Part shown: positions 29,206-41,609 of the stretch, piece by piece
How positions within the stretch are numbered: the first letter of the stretch is position 1
How the letters are laid out: every line of letters begins with the position of its first letter
Assembly: GCF_937616625.2 (NCBI RefSeq)
Contig: NC_065570.1
Span: 53,311,665-53,375,664, forward strand
DNA from: Mercurialis annua
Lineage: Eukaryota; Streptophyta; Magnoliopsida; Malpighiales; Euphorbiaceae
DNA length: 64,000 bases
Reading direction: 5' to 3'
Program-made: the position numbers and the translations under genes
Notes under the pieces: model-generated
The model's database searches: none
Seen by the model: the letters and a program-made list of their open reading frames with translations, nothing else
Told to the model about the DNA's origin: nothing

Positions 29206-32200
29206 ATATCTTTTGGATAGTTATTAGGATTAATTATTATCACCCCAATAAGTTTACGTCCGAATTATTGTTTTCTGCATGAGTTCTGAAAAATCGCTCT
29301 TTCTCCCCACATTTTAGTTTTTTTACTAACACCCTTCCTTATAAGGGGGTTTCAGTTATGAAACATTTTAATTAGGGGGTTAATAGTAATTTTTTAAAAT
29401 TGCAGAAACAGTAGTTCTGACCTAGTTATTATCATCCTTAAGTTGAATTAAGATGGTTTTGCATATATTAAAAAACACTATATAATTGATTTTTGCCTCC
29501 GCCGAGTCCATGTCTCATTTATTTTAACATGTTGTTCACCGAATCCTTATCTGTACCCTTTCCTTGCGGTGCTTCTTAGTAGATAACTAAAACCTTCTCA
29601 AAGAGAGGGTTTTAGTTAAATGGAGGAAGAAAATAGTAATTTTCACTTAATTTTAGGGAGATAACAATTATCTTAATTTTTTTTATTATAATATTTCTGT
29701 TACATTCTATTCCTTCAAAATTTAGGCTGAAAATATGGACTGTACAGTCACTCAAGTTTATCTTTTGTCTTGCCGAGGGGGCTGATTGGAGTGTGTAATA
29801 CGACTAGTCTGTTTAATATGAACATCTAGAATTTGAATGAAGAAAATATAAGGGTTTTTTTTAAAAGATACTTATCTTTGTAAAAATACGCTTTGATTTT
29901 TTTTATTCTTTTTGCAAACTTTTTATTTTATTTTATAAAGGTACGTTTTGGTAGATTAGTAGATTGACATATTGTGGTAGATTGTTAAAAACTGTATTTC
30001 AAAAATAAAATAAAATTGAAAAGCATATTTTTGCAAAAAGAAAAAAAGAAAAAAACAGGTAGAGCAAATGTTAACAATTTTTTTTATAAAAAAAAACCCC
30101 ACAAGGCGTATCTCCTTGAAATTTAATGGCATAAGAGATTTTGGGTTTTTATATTTGTCTTGTTTTCGGCATATAATTTTGTAGACATTGGTTTTTTTTG
30201 TCATAAAAAGTTTTAACAGTTCATTTCATATTAAGAAAATGAGTTTAGGAATTTAATGTCAACAAAAATAAAAATGTAAATGAATGATTTTTTTATCTAA
30301 ATTGCATTAAAATTGTAAAATTAATTTAGTGTTTATAAAATTAAAAGTGTAGTGATTTAATAAATGTGCAGAAATACAATGCCAAAAATAAATATAGTGA
30401 CCAATATTCGACTTTTAAAAAATCAATGATTTTAAATTGAAAACAACTATACCTTTATATTTAAAGTTATTCATATATGAAATTTTGACCTTTGCGTTTA
30501 TAATGATTTATACACATTGTTTAGAACATTACTTCACATACAATTTTTAAATCTTAAATTCTATAGCATATTGTTGTTTTTAGGCGCTGTTTTCTATATT
30601 AGCATGCATTTTTCAAAGGTTAAAACTTCATCAAATGAAGTATGAACTGTACAAGAAAGTATGACTCGTCAACGACTGAGCCATTTCATAAAGAAAATGA
30701 TGATACTACAAAGCAGTCGTCCACAAAAGCTTTTTAGTCACGAAATGAGCCACCTAATTACAATCATATAAAAATTAAAATCTAATTTGTAACAATCGAA
30801 AAACTAAATAAAGGATGTCATCAAAAACTATTCAACATCTCTATCATCACTTGAGGAGCAATTTAGTGTATTTATAAAACTCTGGCAATGTCCTTCAAAA
30901 ATTAAATACTTATAGTCTCGAACAACAATTTTTCCATCGATGTTCGAAGTGCTGGTGCTTTTATCACAATCGGCTCCGCTAGTCCGTCAAAACGTCGACC
31001 CACAACTAAGATAATATTTCATGTAAAACTATAAATTCAAAAACCGACAGCCCAAAATCAGGCGCGAAAATCTATAACACTGCCAAAAATAACCCGAAAT
31101 TTATTTTGGTTTGATTAAAATGAATTAGTTTGGTTTTGAATTATAAAAAAGTATGGTTTCAGGGTTGGTTTTAGTTTGTTTTTTTTTTATTAACTGAACC
31201 AACCGAAAAACTGTTTAATAATATGATTTTTATTAATATATGTATAAATAAATATATGATTTACTTATTTAAATATATATATACACGCATTTATTATATA
31301 TAATAAGTGTGTATATATACATACATGAAAATAATATGTATAAACTAATACACAAATATATGTATAAATTAATATATATTAATTTTATTATTATATTTAA
31401 CCAATGAAACCAAAAACCGATGGTAAATTTTGGTTGAGCGAACTGGATTTTATACAAATATCCGGTGTGGTTTGGTTTTTATTTTTTCTTTTTAAAATAT
31501 GGTTTGATTTTAAATCTCCTGTGGCCTTGAAGATACTGAAGCTCTTGAATTTGATATTAATTTTAATATTTTAAAGAGAGATGTGAAAATGCTTTTATAA
31601 ATTAGAAGACTTACTAATGGTGGACATGATGAGACTGAAAGCAATGATGAACAAAGCTTTTGCAGTGAGATAGAAATACTCTTATTTTTCTTACTTTTTT
31701 TGGCTGCACTGCAATTCCCAAAAACAACTCTTTACAAGTCTCTTTTCGAATGCTTTAAACATACATTTTGAGTTTAAATATGAAAGTTTTCATTTGTTAA
31801 TTACTAGTGATTAGTATAACAAAATATTTTATGGGATTAGATTATGAAAACGAAATCTCAAACTTGATTCTTTGTCCTACCGTCATTCCCCAATTTCAGT
31901 AATGTTCCAACTTTTCTTTTTATTCTCTTTTCTGCTTTCCAAATATTTAAAATACTGCCATTTTTTTTGTCTTTTCTTAGTCAAGAAAGGGATCACTTGA
32001 AATAAGTCAAGAATGATAAAAGCAGTTCTTGCAGTTGTAATTTTATAATGTTATGATGGGAATCTATCCATCAAATAATAAAATTAAGGAGTATTTGTAA
32101 AAATAAAAAATAAAAACCATTGATAACAATTTTAGCGATTTAAGCATGCACTTTAAATCTTTTTTTTCTTTGCCTAAAAAATATATTCCGTTCCAAATAA

Positions 32201-32530
32201 TATTGCTTTTGGCGATTTTTAATGAATGAAGCTGTATTGGCTAAAGATGTTAAACTGTAAAAAACTTTTTTTTGGTCAAAAAACTGTAATATATCAAAAG
32301 ATGAAAAGTTGGTCCTTCCTTTTTGTATTAAGTTTTAAGACATATTTAAACTTCTAAAAGGTAAAAGTTGATGTTTTCTTTTTCAGATAATCCTAAAAAT
32401 TAACATTCAATTTAAACTATGGCAAACTTTAAGATTACATTTTTTGTAATGTATCTCTAGATTTTTTTTATTTCTCTCTTTTCGTCACTCCATGTTTAGA
32501 TAAAAAATGTATGTTTTTGTTTAACTTTTA
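29206..32530. other. AT-rich intergenic DNA without a gene
   Basis: No coding signal is visible. Around 31085-31500 there are GGTTTGG and CCAAAAACCGA motifs at opposite ends of an AT-rich stretch, possibly a decayed hAT-like element related to that at 60719. Microsatellite-like TATA tracts lie near 31270-31380. Confidence 0.45.
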
Positions 32531-32888
32531 GGCCAAATGTTGTAAAAAGGCCAAACCTTTCACAAAAATTTCACAAAAGTCCTGACCTTTCAATTTTGTC
32601 GATTTTGGCCAAAAACTGATTATTTGGTTTCACAAAAGTCCCGACCTTTCAATTTTGTCGATTTTGGCCAAAAATGAATTATTTGGTTTCACAAAAGTCC
32701 TGACCTTTCAATATTTGATATGCCACATAGGCGCCACATAGGCGTCACATAGCCAAATTGAAATCAAATTGAGAGTTGGCCACAACTGAAACCAAATAAT
32801 TTATTTTTGGCCAAAATCGACAAAATTGAAAGGTCAGGACTTTTGTGAAACTTTTGTGAAAGGTTTGGCCTTTTTACAACATTTGGCC
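32531..32888. mobile_element. MULE-type MITE (GGCCAAATG family), 358 bp
   Basis: The outer 22 bp at each end (starting GGCCAAATGTTGTAAAAA) are exact inverted copies, and the arms continue for over 60 bp with one mismatch. A perfect 9 bp duplication, TAACTTTTA, lies at 32522-32530 and 32889-32897. It is the best-preserved member of its family in the window. Confidence 0.87.
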
Positions 32889-32897
32889 TAACTTTTA

Positions 32898-34306
32898 TCT
32901 ATTTTTAAAAACATTGCAAGGAAATGTCTTAGTGAGAAGGAAGATAAAAAATTTAGACCGTAGACATTCCTGAAACTCGACAATTTCTCATAGTATCAAT
33001 TGTCCATGAAAAAAAATAGAATTATGAAGCGTTGAGTATGAATATATAGGAAAATGGTTTATATTGATGTTATCGAGATGAACATAGAATCACATTTGAA
33101 TACATCCAATCATAAGAGTCCGAATCTCCAACCTCTACAGGATGTGATCATGACGATGTGATATATATCACAATTCAAAACCCTTTAAAATGTGGAAAAA
33201 AAGGGTAGTAATAATGATCCTGCCGCTCAAGAAAAGAAAATGTATAGAACACAAGAGAGTGGAGATCAAAAGTAAACATTAAAATGGAAGTTGAAGACAA
33301 AGATGAAGTACCCTTTGGTAGAGGGTCCCTAATTTTCTATCAACTTTTTCTTTTTGCTGAGGGAAAATATATGTTTCTATCAAAAATTAAATATATATAT
33401 ATATACACTACAAAGAGCCAATTTCCTCCTCAATTTGACATAAAATATCAATTAAGGACAAACTCTTGGCTCTGGAAAAAAACACCCATGTTTTGGTTAA
33501 TTTGACTCATTTTACCTCCTTAGCTGCAGTGGCACAAAATAATTGGAGCAATGGAAGCTGATGTGGCAATAAATTATTAGACCACTTGGAGCTGAAGGGC
33601 TAAAACGAGTCAAAATGCCTTTTTGGAGTGTTTTTTGTCCAACACGTCTATTTTAGGGGTGTTTTTGTTAAAAATGTATATTTTGAAAGTTTTTTTTTCT
33701 TCAAAACCATGAGTTTTACCTTATTTAATCTTTGTCCCAATTTCAAGGGGCAAAATGAATCTTCGTTATATATATATTCTATACTAAAATCTATATCATT
33801 CTAATCCATTTTATATGTGAATTTCGTCAAGTATATACATATGTCAGTCAAAAATCTAATTAATAAAAATATAATATAATTTAATCCCTTAATTTATTTT
33901 ATTATAAATTTATTCACAATTAAAAGAATTTTTGAAAAGATTAATAAAATTAACACATTTTAAGACAACAGCGAGCATGACAACAATGAGTCAAAGACAA
34001 CAGAAAAAGAGCAAAAACATAAACAAAATACATAAAATACGCATAAATCTTCAAAAATACATCTAAAAACCAGTATGTAATAATAATTTATTCATTAGTA
34101 TCTGATAACATTTCTATAATTATCAAAAATATTAAACCAGGATTAGTCTTTTGTAAAAAGATGTACTATTTTATTTCTACCAATAGCATGAAAATGCATT
34201 TTACCTTTTTTCAAGAAAGAAACATGCATTTTTCACCATTTCCCCCTTAATAAATACCAAAATCGTATGTTCTTGCTTTCTTCATCCACTTTCTTTCTTT
34301 GTTAGC
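32898..34306. other. 5' flank of the VAN3-binding-like gene
   Basis: This stretch is AT-rich with no gene. It probably contains the promoter and 5' UTR; a pyrimidine-rich tract (CTTGCTTTCTTCATCCACTT) lies just before the start codon. No specific regulatory site can be named. Confidence 0.4.
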
Positions 34307-36955
34307 ATGAGAAGTTGCACTAAAGACCAAAGTGCAGAAGACTCTGAACCAAGTGAAAATAGCAAGTCCAGAAGTAAGTTTCCTTTTTCATCATGCTTTT
34401 AAATAAAGCTAAAGCTAGTTAACCTTTTTTCTTTAGTGACAATGTTCAATATGATGTTATTTTTTCATGTGTGTGTGTGTGACTCAGTGAGTTGTAGCAG
34501 TTCAAAGAGCTTATCTAATAAGAAGCTCGAAAATATTGATGAAAATAGCGATGCAATTTGGGAAGCGGTGGCCTGTGATGCTCCTGAAACTCCTACTGAG
34601 TCAATGGTGTTTCTTGCTAGATCATGGAGTGTTTCTGCCATGGAGATTTCTAAAGCTCTTTCCAGTACTTGTGATCAATTACCTCCAGGGCTAGATGCTA
34701 ATGCTGCAGCTCCTAAAGAATCTGTAACTTCCCTTGCCTCTACCTATTAAGGGTTATCAGACACCATTTGTCATCTTCCTTTTCATATGTTTATTGTAAT
34801 CTGTATTTTCCAGTTGCTTCAGCAGTTTCCAAGTACTGGTAATGGCAGCCCCCCAATTTCTCCAAGAGATAGTGAAGAAATGAAGGTAGTTCTAGTAGAA
34901 TTAAGCATTTAATCAAGAATAAGCTGTTTCTGATTAATGAACATGCTATATTATGCGGAGACTTATTGATTCTCATTATTTCGTTCCAGCTTCTAGAAAT
35001 GCTTCAGAAACTTCGAAACTCTATATTTATAATCTATTCTTATAGAAAAATATCCTTTCGGTGTTTCTCATTCCAGTATTTCTGTTTCCATGCCACATAG
35101 TGAACATGATATTTAATCAATGCAGGAATTGTTTTTGCTACATCAGGCACTCAATCCAGACTTCCTATCCAGTCAGCAACTGCTCAAAACCGGGGTATCA
35201 TATTATGGAACCCTGTAAAGAAAATTAACACAATTATTATCGTTATCTTACGTTTACCTTAATGCTGTGCAGCTGTACAAGAGCATATTGAAAGGTAGAA
35301 CAATGGGAAGATGGATGAAGGATCAAAAGGAGCGGAAAAAGCAGGAGATCAGGACTCAAAATGCTCAACTCCATGCAGCAGTGTCCGTCGCAGGGGTTGC
35401 TGCAGCCATTGCTGCTCTAGCTGCCTCGAATGCCATGGCAGCAGAAATGGCAGCAAGCCAACAAAAACCACCCTCCAAGACTACAGTTGCAATGGCCTCT
35501 GCGGCAGCTCTAGTAGCATCTCACTGCATTGAGATTGCGGAAGATATGGGAGCCGATCATGATCAAATCTTAACAGTTGTCAACTCTGCGGTTAATGCAA
35601 GGAGCAGTGGAGATATCATGACACTAACAGCCGGAGCAGCTACAGGTACCGAAAAGCATCTTTAGTATCTTCTACAATCCGCGCATTCTATAACTTTAAT
35701 GCTCAATCAACCCACCCAATTATATAGTCTATCAAATTCTGCTGATAGTCATCCTTTGTGGTAGACTAATCACCGTATCTCAAATAAAGTCAGCCCTGAA
35801 CTAGAAATGTTAGTTCTCAAATGAGAAAACAGAAGTATAGTTGCAAATGAAGATAATTAAATATTAATAGATGATACTGGGAATTCTAAAAAAAAAGAGG
35901 CATTTACATGTGCAGCCTTGAGAGGAGCCAACACTTTAAGAGCAAGGCTGCAAAAGGGGCATGGAGCTACATTTGCTCTCATGGAGGAAAAGTTTGAAGA
36001 AAGCAACGAAACTAACATCTTGGCAGCATTGAACTTCGCGGCTAGAGGTGGAGAACTTCTCAAGCGTACAAGGAAAGGTACATTCTTTTCATATCGATAA
36101 TATTACAGTCGAATCGACATAATAGATGAAACTCGCACTTATTATTATGCAAATATTGATGGCAGGAGCTCTCCATTGGAAGCAAGTTTCTTTTAGCATC
36201 AACTCTAATTGGCAGGTAAAGCTAGAACAGTCCTATGTAGCATAAAAATGATAAAACGAAAAAAAACAGAGAAACAAGAAATGCCAAAGTGGGGAACGGC
36301 GAAACAACATTTTCACAAGAAAAGGTTATGAACATAGAGTTTTGGAGTTTCAAAAGCATTTTCCAGAAACAGAAATGAAATGCCAAAACGTAACCATACA
36401 ACATAAACACTTAAACTGTTCAACTACGTTATTACCAGATCGAAACTAACTCAAAACGAAAAATACATTCAGGCTGTTTATCTACATACTGAGAATACAT
36501 TTATGCAGTACTTGTTTTCTTATCTCATTTTATTCTCTCAGAAAAAGTAGCACTTGCTAAACTATTAATAAAAACAGGTGGTAGCTAAATTGAAAAGCAA
36601 GCACATGGCAGGAACATTCACGAAAAAGAAGAAGTGTAAGCAAAGTCTCAAACCCAGAACTCATACTTACCTTTCACTCAGCATAGTCTTCTGAGTCAAG
36701 CCATGCTGTGATGTGATCACAGGTGTAGTCTCTGGCGTATACAGTGACATCTCAGCATGGCCTGGAAGAGAGAACGACGACTGCGACGAGCAAAGAGCTT
36801 ACTTTGCGATAAAAACAGCTGAAAGAGTAATAGAATTTGAATGCCGAAGTAAAGGTGACAAACGGATGTGGACTGAGGGGATTCAGCATATGTTGAATTG
36901 CAGAACCAATTTAAAATATGAGACGGCTACCAATTGTTACAAAAATGGTTTTTGA
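34307..36955 (+). CDS. VAN3-binding protein-like (DUF828 plus PH-like domain)
   Basis: Nine exons (34307-34373, 34488-34723, 34814-34885, 35126-35194, 35273-35645, 35916-36077, 36166-36215, 36578-36635 and 36723-36955) join in frame to 439 residues. The family includes VAN3-binding protein and FORKED1-like proteins, which act with an ARF-GAP at the trans-Golgi in auxin-dependent vein patterning. Family marks are MVFLARSWSVSAMEISKAL, MGRWMKDQKERKKQEIRTQN, an Ala-rich helix (VSVAGVAAAIAALAASNAM), ATTLRGA-type and LNFAARGGELLKRTRKG blocks. The C-terminal PH-like part runs from about residue 325. The length suits the family. The start is the first ATG of a short first exon, which is less certain than the rest. 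Confidence 0.9.
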
Positions 36956-37240
36956 TCTCTTCTCTGCAAAGGGATTAACATAAATTGTATATTGCAATTA
37001 TCAATTGTGTTTGGAATGTATTAAGCAAAATGTAAATGCACTGTGGCAATCTGTAGTCATATACAGATCCACAAGTGGAAGGAATCTATTGGCTTGGGGA
37101 TTGGGGATATTAGAGCAGGTGCTCTTTCTTGTGAGGTAAATGGATAAATAAAAATATGACAGCCATCGGAGAGAAAAGGATTGTCTTAAATCTTTCCGGT
37201 TCCTGTTGATTCGATGAAGCAGCTGCCATCGATACTTTGA

Positions 37241-39588
37241 TCACTCCAATTCCTTAAGAAAATCGACATTATCAACAAACACCTGCAAAGAGTGAAAAGA
37301 AAGCAAATTTAAGTGGTTAACAACCACCCTAAGGAATAAAATGAACATTATGGAGCTGACTTTTTTACATTAAAGTTTACGAAGAACAACTGGTATTGAA
37401 TCAGTGCAACTTTGTTCTATCGTTCAAAGTTATAATTTAGCACCATCAGCTGATATAGAAATCATCATTTTCCCGAAATTGCTATAGTTATAGAACATAT
37501 TCCAAAGGGACCAAACACAATATTGCATTGACCCTTATGGTCAATGATATTGATTCCATACAAAGCTCAAGCTCATAAGACGAAAACCTATTCTAGTATT
37601 ACATGACAGGATAAATCATGATGGCCATTCCACTAGATGCATTTTCATCATAAACATACTTATCTACCTACCGGCCTTCATTTGTCAAAAAGAAATGAAT
37701 GCAGCAAAAGTTATAACCCAACAGAAGAAGAAAAAACAAGCCACTGAAAAAGTTCAAGGTAAACCCCCCAGAAAGTGGAAGCCTTACTGATTTCCATCCG
37801 TCAGGATCCAAGCATGCAGTGATCTTGGTATTGATCCCTGGCAGAGGGCCAGGTTCAAGAATAATTTCTCCTCCGCATAGTTTAATTGCTTCTGCACTCT
37901 TGTAGACGTCGTTTGTGCCTATTGCAATCTGGTAAAATACTAAAAATCAGTACATAACACAGGAAATAGTGTGATGATGAACAATAATCTGGCCAATAAA
38001 ATATAGGGAAGAATAACATAGAATAGATGCCATAAAAACTAAACTATGAACTACTCTGCAAGAAAAGTTAATAAAATTCACCTGTGCATAACCATCTCCT
38101 TTGTCATATTCTGTTATTCCATAGTTATATGTCAATTCCAGCACAGCGTTTTTATCTTCAGGACCATACCCCATTATGGCTACTGTATACTGAAAAAGGT
38201 TCAAATAAACAAAAGATAAGAAAATCTTGAAAAAGAATCATGGGATTTTGGGTGTAAGTTCGAACACCTTTGACTCTGGATTATCCCTTCTGCGGAGAAG
38301 CTGCATACCGAAGGCCTTCAAATTCGAAAAAAAAAAAAACAGTATCAGTACTACTCCATGTAGTTTATGTTGATGACATCTTTGGGAACATACTTATATA
38401 CTCTGATAATGTAGCAGCTTCTGACTAAATGAATTCAGGCTTACCTTCTGATAGAAATTTATGGCGCGATCGAGATTGCCCACCCTAAGCATCACTTGGC
38501 ACAGGGGTTCGTGTGTAGGTCCCCTCTCCAACAGCTCAAAGGTATAGCCATCTGGATCTTCAAGAAAAGCAGTTACTGTACTTCCACCTTTAGTAGGACC
38601 AGGTTCTTTACTAACTTTGGCACCCTTTGCCTTTGCAAGATTTACCGTCTTGACAACCTGAATCGAAAGAACCAAGTTCAAATACGTACAGCATTTATTC
38701 ATAAGTTTAATGTATGAGGCCTAATGCAAAGATTATGAAGAGTTGTTAAATGCTTTGAGAAACTTACATCCTCAACTGCAATTCCAAAATGGCCGAAACC
38801 ATTTCCGATGTTATACTTGTCAACTCCATAATCTGTTTATAATATAAAGTTAAAACCCACAAGAGAAAATGCGAAGAATCAAGATCATATCATGTGAAAT
38901 ACAGCCACGGAATGGAAAGCGTGAAGATTAGCACATAAATAAAAAAGAAACAACTTACTGTAAGTAAGTTCTACGGTGAAATTAGAAACTTCGGGTCCAT
39001 ATCCAAGAAAAGCATTTGAATATCTGTCTTCTGGAATGTCACGCTTTCTTAACAGCTTCATCCCCAAACATTCAGTGTAAAATCTGAGCATTTCCAAAAG
39101 GGTAATTAATTAGCATTAATAGTACTGAATTTGAAGTATATGAAGTATGGCGTAAACGTGTGTACTTTATTGTCTTGTCCAGGTTGCCAACACGATAAAC
39201 AGCATGAAGCATTCTTCTTTGATCATTTTGAACCCACTCCAATACGTTTTGGTCAGCAAAATGAGTGGTCACAGGTACCATTTTGGGAAATGTGGTAGCA
39301 TCGGCATCCACTCTTAATAAGTGAGATGCTTTGAAAGCGAACAAATGGGAGTGGGGGATAGCTGCATGATGAATTGAAGTTCATTATTATAACACAAGAA
39401 AGAAGCAAAGTTGAAGAGAAAGGCAGGAATGCATTACCAGCTGCTGCACCAAGTTGAAAGAGAGCAAGTCTTCTGGTGGTATCACTATCAGAAGAGAGCT
39501 TTATATGAAAACAAGAAGCTCTGCAACTGCTTTGTTTCAAGACAGTGATAATTGAAGAAGGTGACGGTGGATGCAGTGTTCTTAGCAT
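37241..39588 (-). CDS. Glyoxalase I (lactoylglutathione lyase), two-domain plastid type
   Basis: Nine exons (39588-39438, 39361-39166, 39083-38959, 38832-38768, 38657-38445, 38315-38268, 38189-38082, 37928-37788 and 37282-37241) join in frame to 362 residues. The enzyme converts the methylglyoxal-glutathione hemithioacetal to lactoylglutathione. Two fused vicinal-oxygen-chelate domains are seen: about 98-230 (MLHAVYRVGNLDKTIKFY to GYTFELLERG) and about 231-355 (LCQVMLRVGNLDRAINFY to ACLDPDGWKSVFVDN). Metal-site candidates in domain 1 are His103, the Glu of VELTYNYG, the His of GHFGIAV and the Glu of FELLER; domain 2 has Gln in place of the first His, as in plant homologues. The Ser/Arg-rich first 65 residues look like a chloroplast transit peptide. 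Start chosen: first in-frame ATG. Confidence 0.94.
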
Positions 39589-39973
39589 TTCTCTTTCGGG
39601 AGTTTGATTCACAATAACATTATCTGCTTTCTCTTTAAGATGGATTCATACAGACGCCCACGTACACCGCTCCATACGTAACCCCATTTTACCCACATTA
39701 AACCACATTTTTTAACATTATCCTCTTATTTTGTAGACGTTTAATTCAAAACGACACTGTTTGCCGCTGGTCCAAACGACGTCGTCTTGCCCTAACATGA
39801 GAAACTTAAATAGTCAACCTCTTGACCCGACCCCTAAAACTCACCACCTCTCTCATTTCTCCATAATCTACAACTTTTGTATCGGAAGTCTTTTTATTGA
39901 ATTTTACCTTATTTGGTTTTTCTCTAAAAAAAAAATTTTAATGACAAAGAAAGGCCAAGGCCAAAGAAACTAT
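39589..39973. other. 5' flank of the glyoxalase gene
   Basis: It should contain the promoter of the minus-strand glyoxalase gene. No gene or repeat with clear ends was recognised. Confidence 0.35.
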
Positions 39974-40310
39974 AATCTACACATTTTAGAAAGCGAAACA
40001 CCAACAATACCTTCTAAAGTAAAATCAAAGAAACCAGTAAGCATTCTCTCATGAACAATCAACCTAGGATCCTCAGAGAAATCAAGATTAGCCATCCAGT
40101 CAGCACATCAATTGTCTTCTCTGTACGTATGTCTGATGCGGAGATTTCAGCTTCTTCCACAAAGGTTTCTGATAGCATTGAACAGACTGGAATTAGCATT
40201 AATATTGCTCTCGTTTTTCAGAAGAGCCTCCATCACTATCTTACTATCCATTTCCAAAATAACGTTCCTAAAGCCTCGATTCCAAGCAACGCATCTCAAT
40301 TACTCTTAGT
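39974..40310 (-). pseudogene. Decayed LINE RNase H-like fragment
   Basis: On the minus strand the reading is CVAWNRGFRNVILEMDSKIV, then EALLKNESNINANSSLFNAI, then after a frameshift LRIRHTYREDN, a stop, and CADWMANLDFSEDPRLIVHE. This order (Glu-x-Asp-Ser, then RHxxREDNxxADWxAN) is the RNase H-like tail of plant non-LTR retrotransposons. It is broken by at least one frameshift and one stop, with no reverse transcriptase nearby. Confidence 0.75.
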
Positions 40311-40436
40311 TAACATTTTCATTTTTGTGTCTATATTTTGAAGACTTTCGTTACACAAAATTTCAAGAGATAAAAAAATCTATATGTGAAATAGATAAAA
40401 GTATCGTGAGATTTTAAAAGCTTTGAGTCATAGTTA

Positions 40437-41189
40437 AGAGTGTAAATAAACCGAGTCGAGCCGAGATTTTAAGCGTTCGTGTTCAGTTTGTTTAGCGAAT
40501 AAGGTGTTCAAGTTCATTTGATCTTTGAATATAGTGTTTGGTTTGTTTAGATTTTATAGTATTCATGTTCAGCTCATGTCCAACTCGTGTTTGGTTTGTT
40601 TAGATTTTATAGTATTCATGTTCAGCTCATGTCCAACTCGTGTTCGTTTGTTTAACTGCTAAACGGATAAACTCGCGAAAGAGCTCAATACGTACCAAAC
40701 GAGCTCGTTTGCGAGCCCGTTCGTTTAACAACTAAAACATATCAAATTTACAAGTACAAAAATACGTTACTTTATTATATCAAAACTACGTAATTTTGTT
40801 AAATTTATGTAATTTTAGAATTATTAAGATATTTATATAATTAATTTAAACATGAATCAATTTGCGAACACATAATCGAGTTTCTAAACGAGCTTGTTCA
40901 CGAACCACTAGTCAAGATGTTCGTGAACGTAAACGATCCGGACACCATTATATTCATGTTCGTCTCTTTTAAATTAACGAATAAAAAATCAAGTTTGCAC
41001 TCGGTTCATTTAGAACACGAACGAATACGAACCGAGCTCTTAACTAGCCAAACACCACTATGTTCATGTCCGACTCGTTTAAATTAATGAATATAAAATT
41101 AAGTTTGAACTCGATTCATTTAGAACGCGAATGAACACGAATATATCGAGCTCTTACCGTGCGAGCAGCTCGGTTCATTTACTCCCTTA
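40437..41189. mobile_element. hAT-like element rich in CGAGC/GCTCG motifs
   Basis: The left end TAAGAGTGTAAATAAACCGAG and the right end, whose complement starts TAAGGGAGTAAATGAACCGAG, are inverted copies with few mismatches. Flanks GTCATAGT and GTCATCTA share only part of an 8 bp duplication. The interior repeats GAACACGAACGA and GTTCGTGTT motifs. A direct duplication of GTTTGGTTTGTTTAGATTTT occurs near 40540 and 40590. Confidence 0.5.
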
Positions 41190-41193
41190 GTCA

Positions 41194-41490
41194 TCTATAG
41201 TATTTATAAAAGCACGGATGGGAGGGGGGGACAGACAAATTTACCGAATAACCCTTTTTAATTTATTATAAAATAAAGATTTTATAGTCATTAACTAATT
41301 AGTTATTTAATTATTCACTAAATAAATATTATAATTAAAATCGTAACTAGGATAGATAGCTAAATTATCTCCTATTTAGTTTTTAACTGGAACACTCCTA
41401 ATTCAGAAAAATAGCTAAATTATCTCCAAATTAATAGGAATAGCTACCTAATTTGTCTCCAAATTAGTAGGAATAGCTACCTTTTAGTAC
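41194..41490 (+). mobile_element. 5' part of a Helitron-like element
   Basis: It closely matches the first 300 bp or so of the Helitron at 44644, from TATAAAAGCACGG through GACAGACAAATTTACC to GGAATAGCTACCTTTTAGTA. It then stops abruptly at a second, opposite Helitron end. The start A|TCTATAG fits the family. Confidence 0.5.
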
Positions 41491-41491
41491 A

Positions 41492-41525
41492 CTAGTATTG
41501 CTTTACGTGCTATGCACGTGGATCG
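41492..41525 (-). mobile_element. Minus-strand Helitron 3' terminus
   Basis: Read on the minus strand it is ACGTGCATAGCACGT (a hairpin) followed by AAAGCAATACTAG and then T, the CTRR|T end of Helitrons. It matches the plus-strand terminus at 45417-45445. Its 5' end was not found; it probably extends to the right and is broken by the LTR insertion. Confidence 0.5.
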
Positions 41526-41609
41526 TAATGTGATAAGACAATAATGATATAATTTTAATTAATTAGTAATTAAAAACAGTATTCGATAATCACCATATAA
41601 TATTAATAT

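Noticed and set aside
39588..39618. Upstream start for the glyoxalase at 39612 or 39620
   Set aside because: The 39612 codon is GTG, and the ATG at 39620 meets a stop after two codons; the ATG at 39588 is the first usable one.
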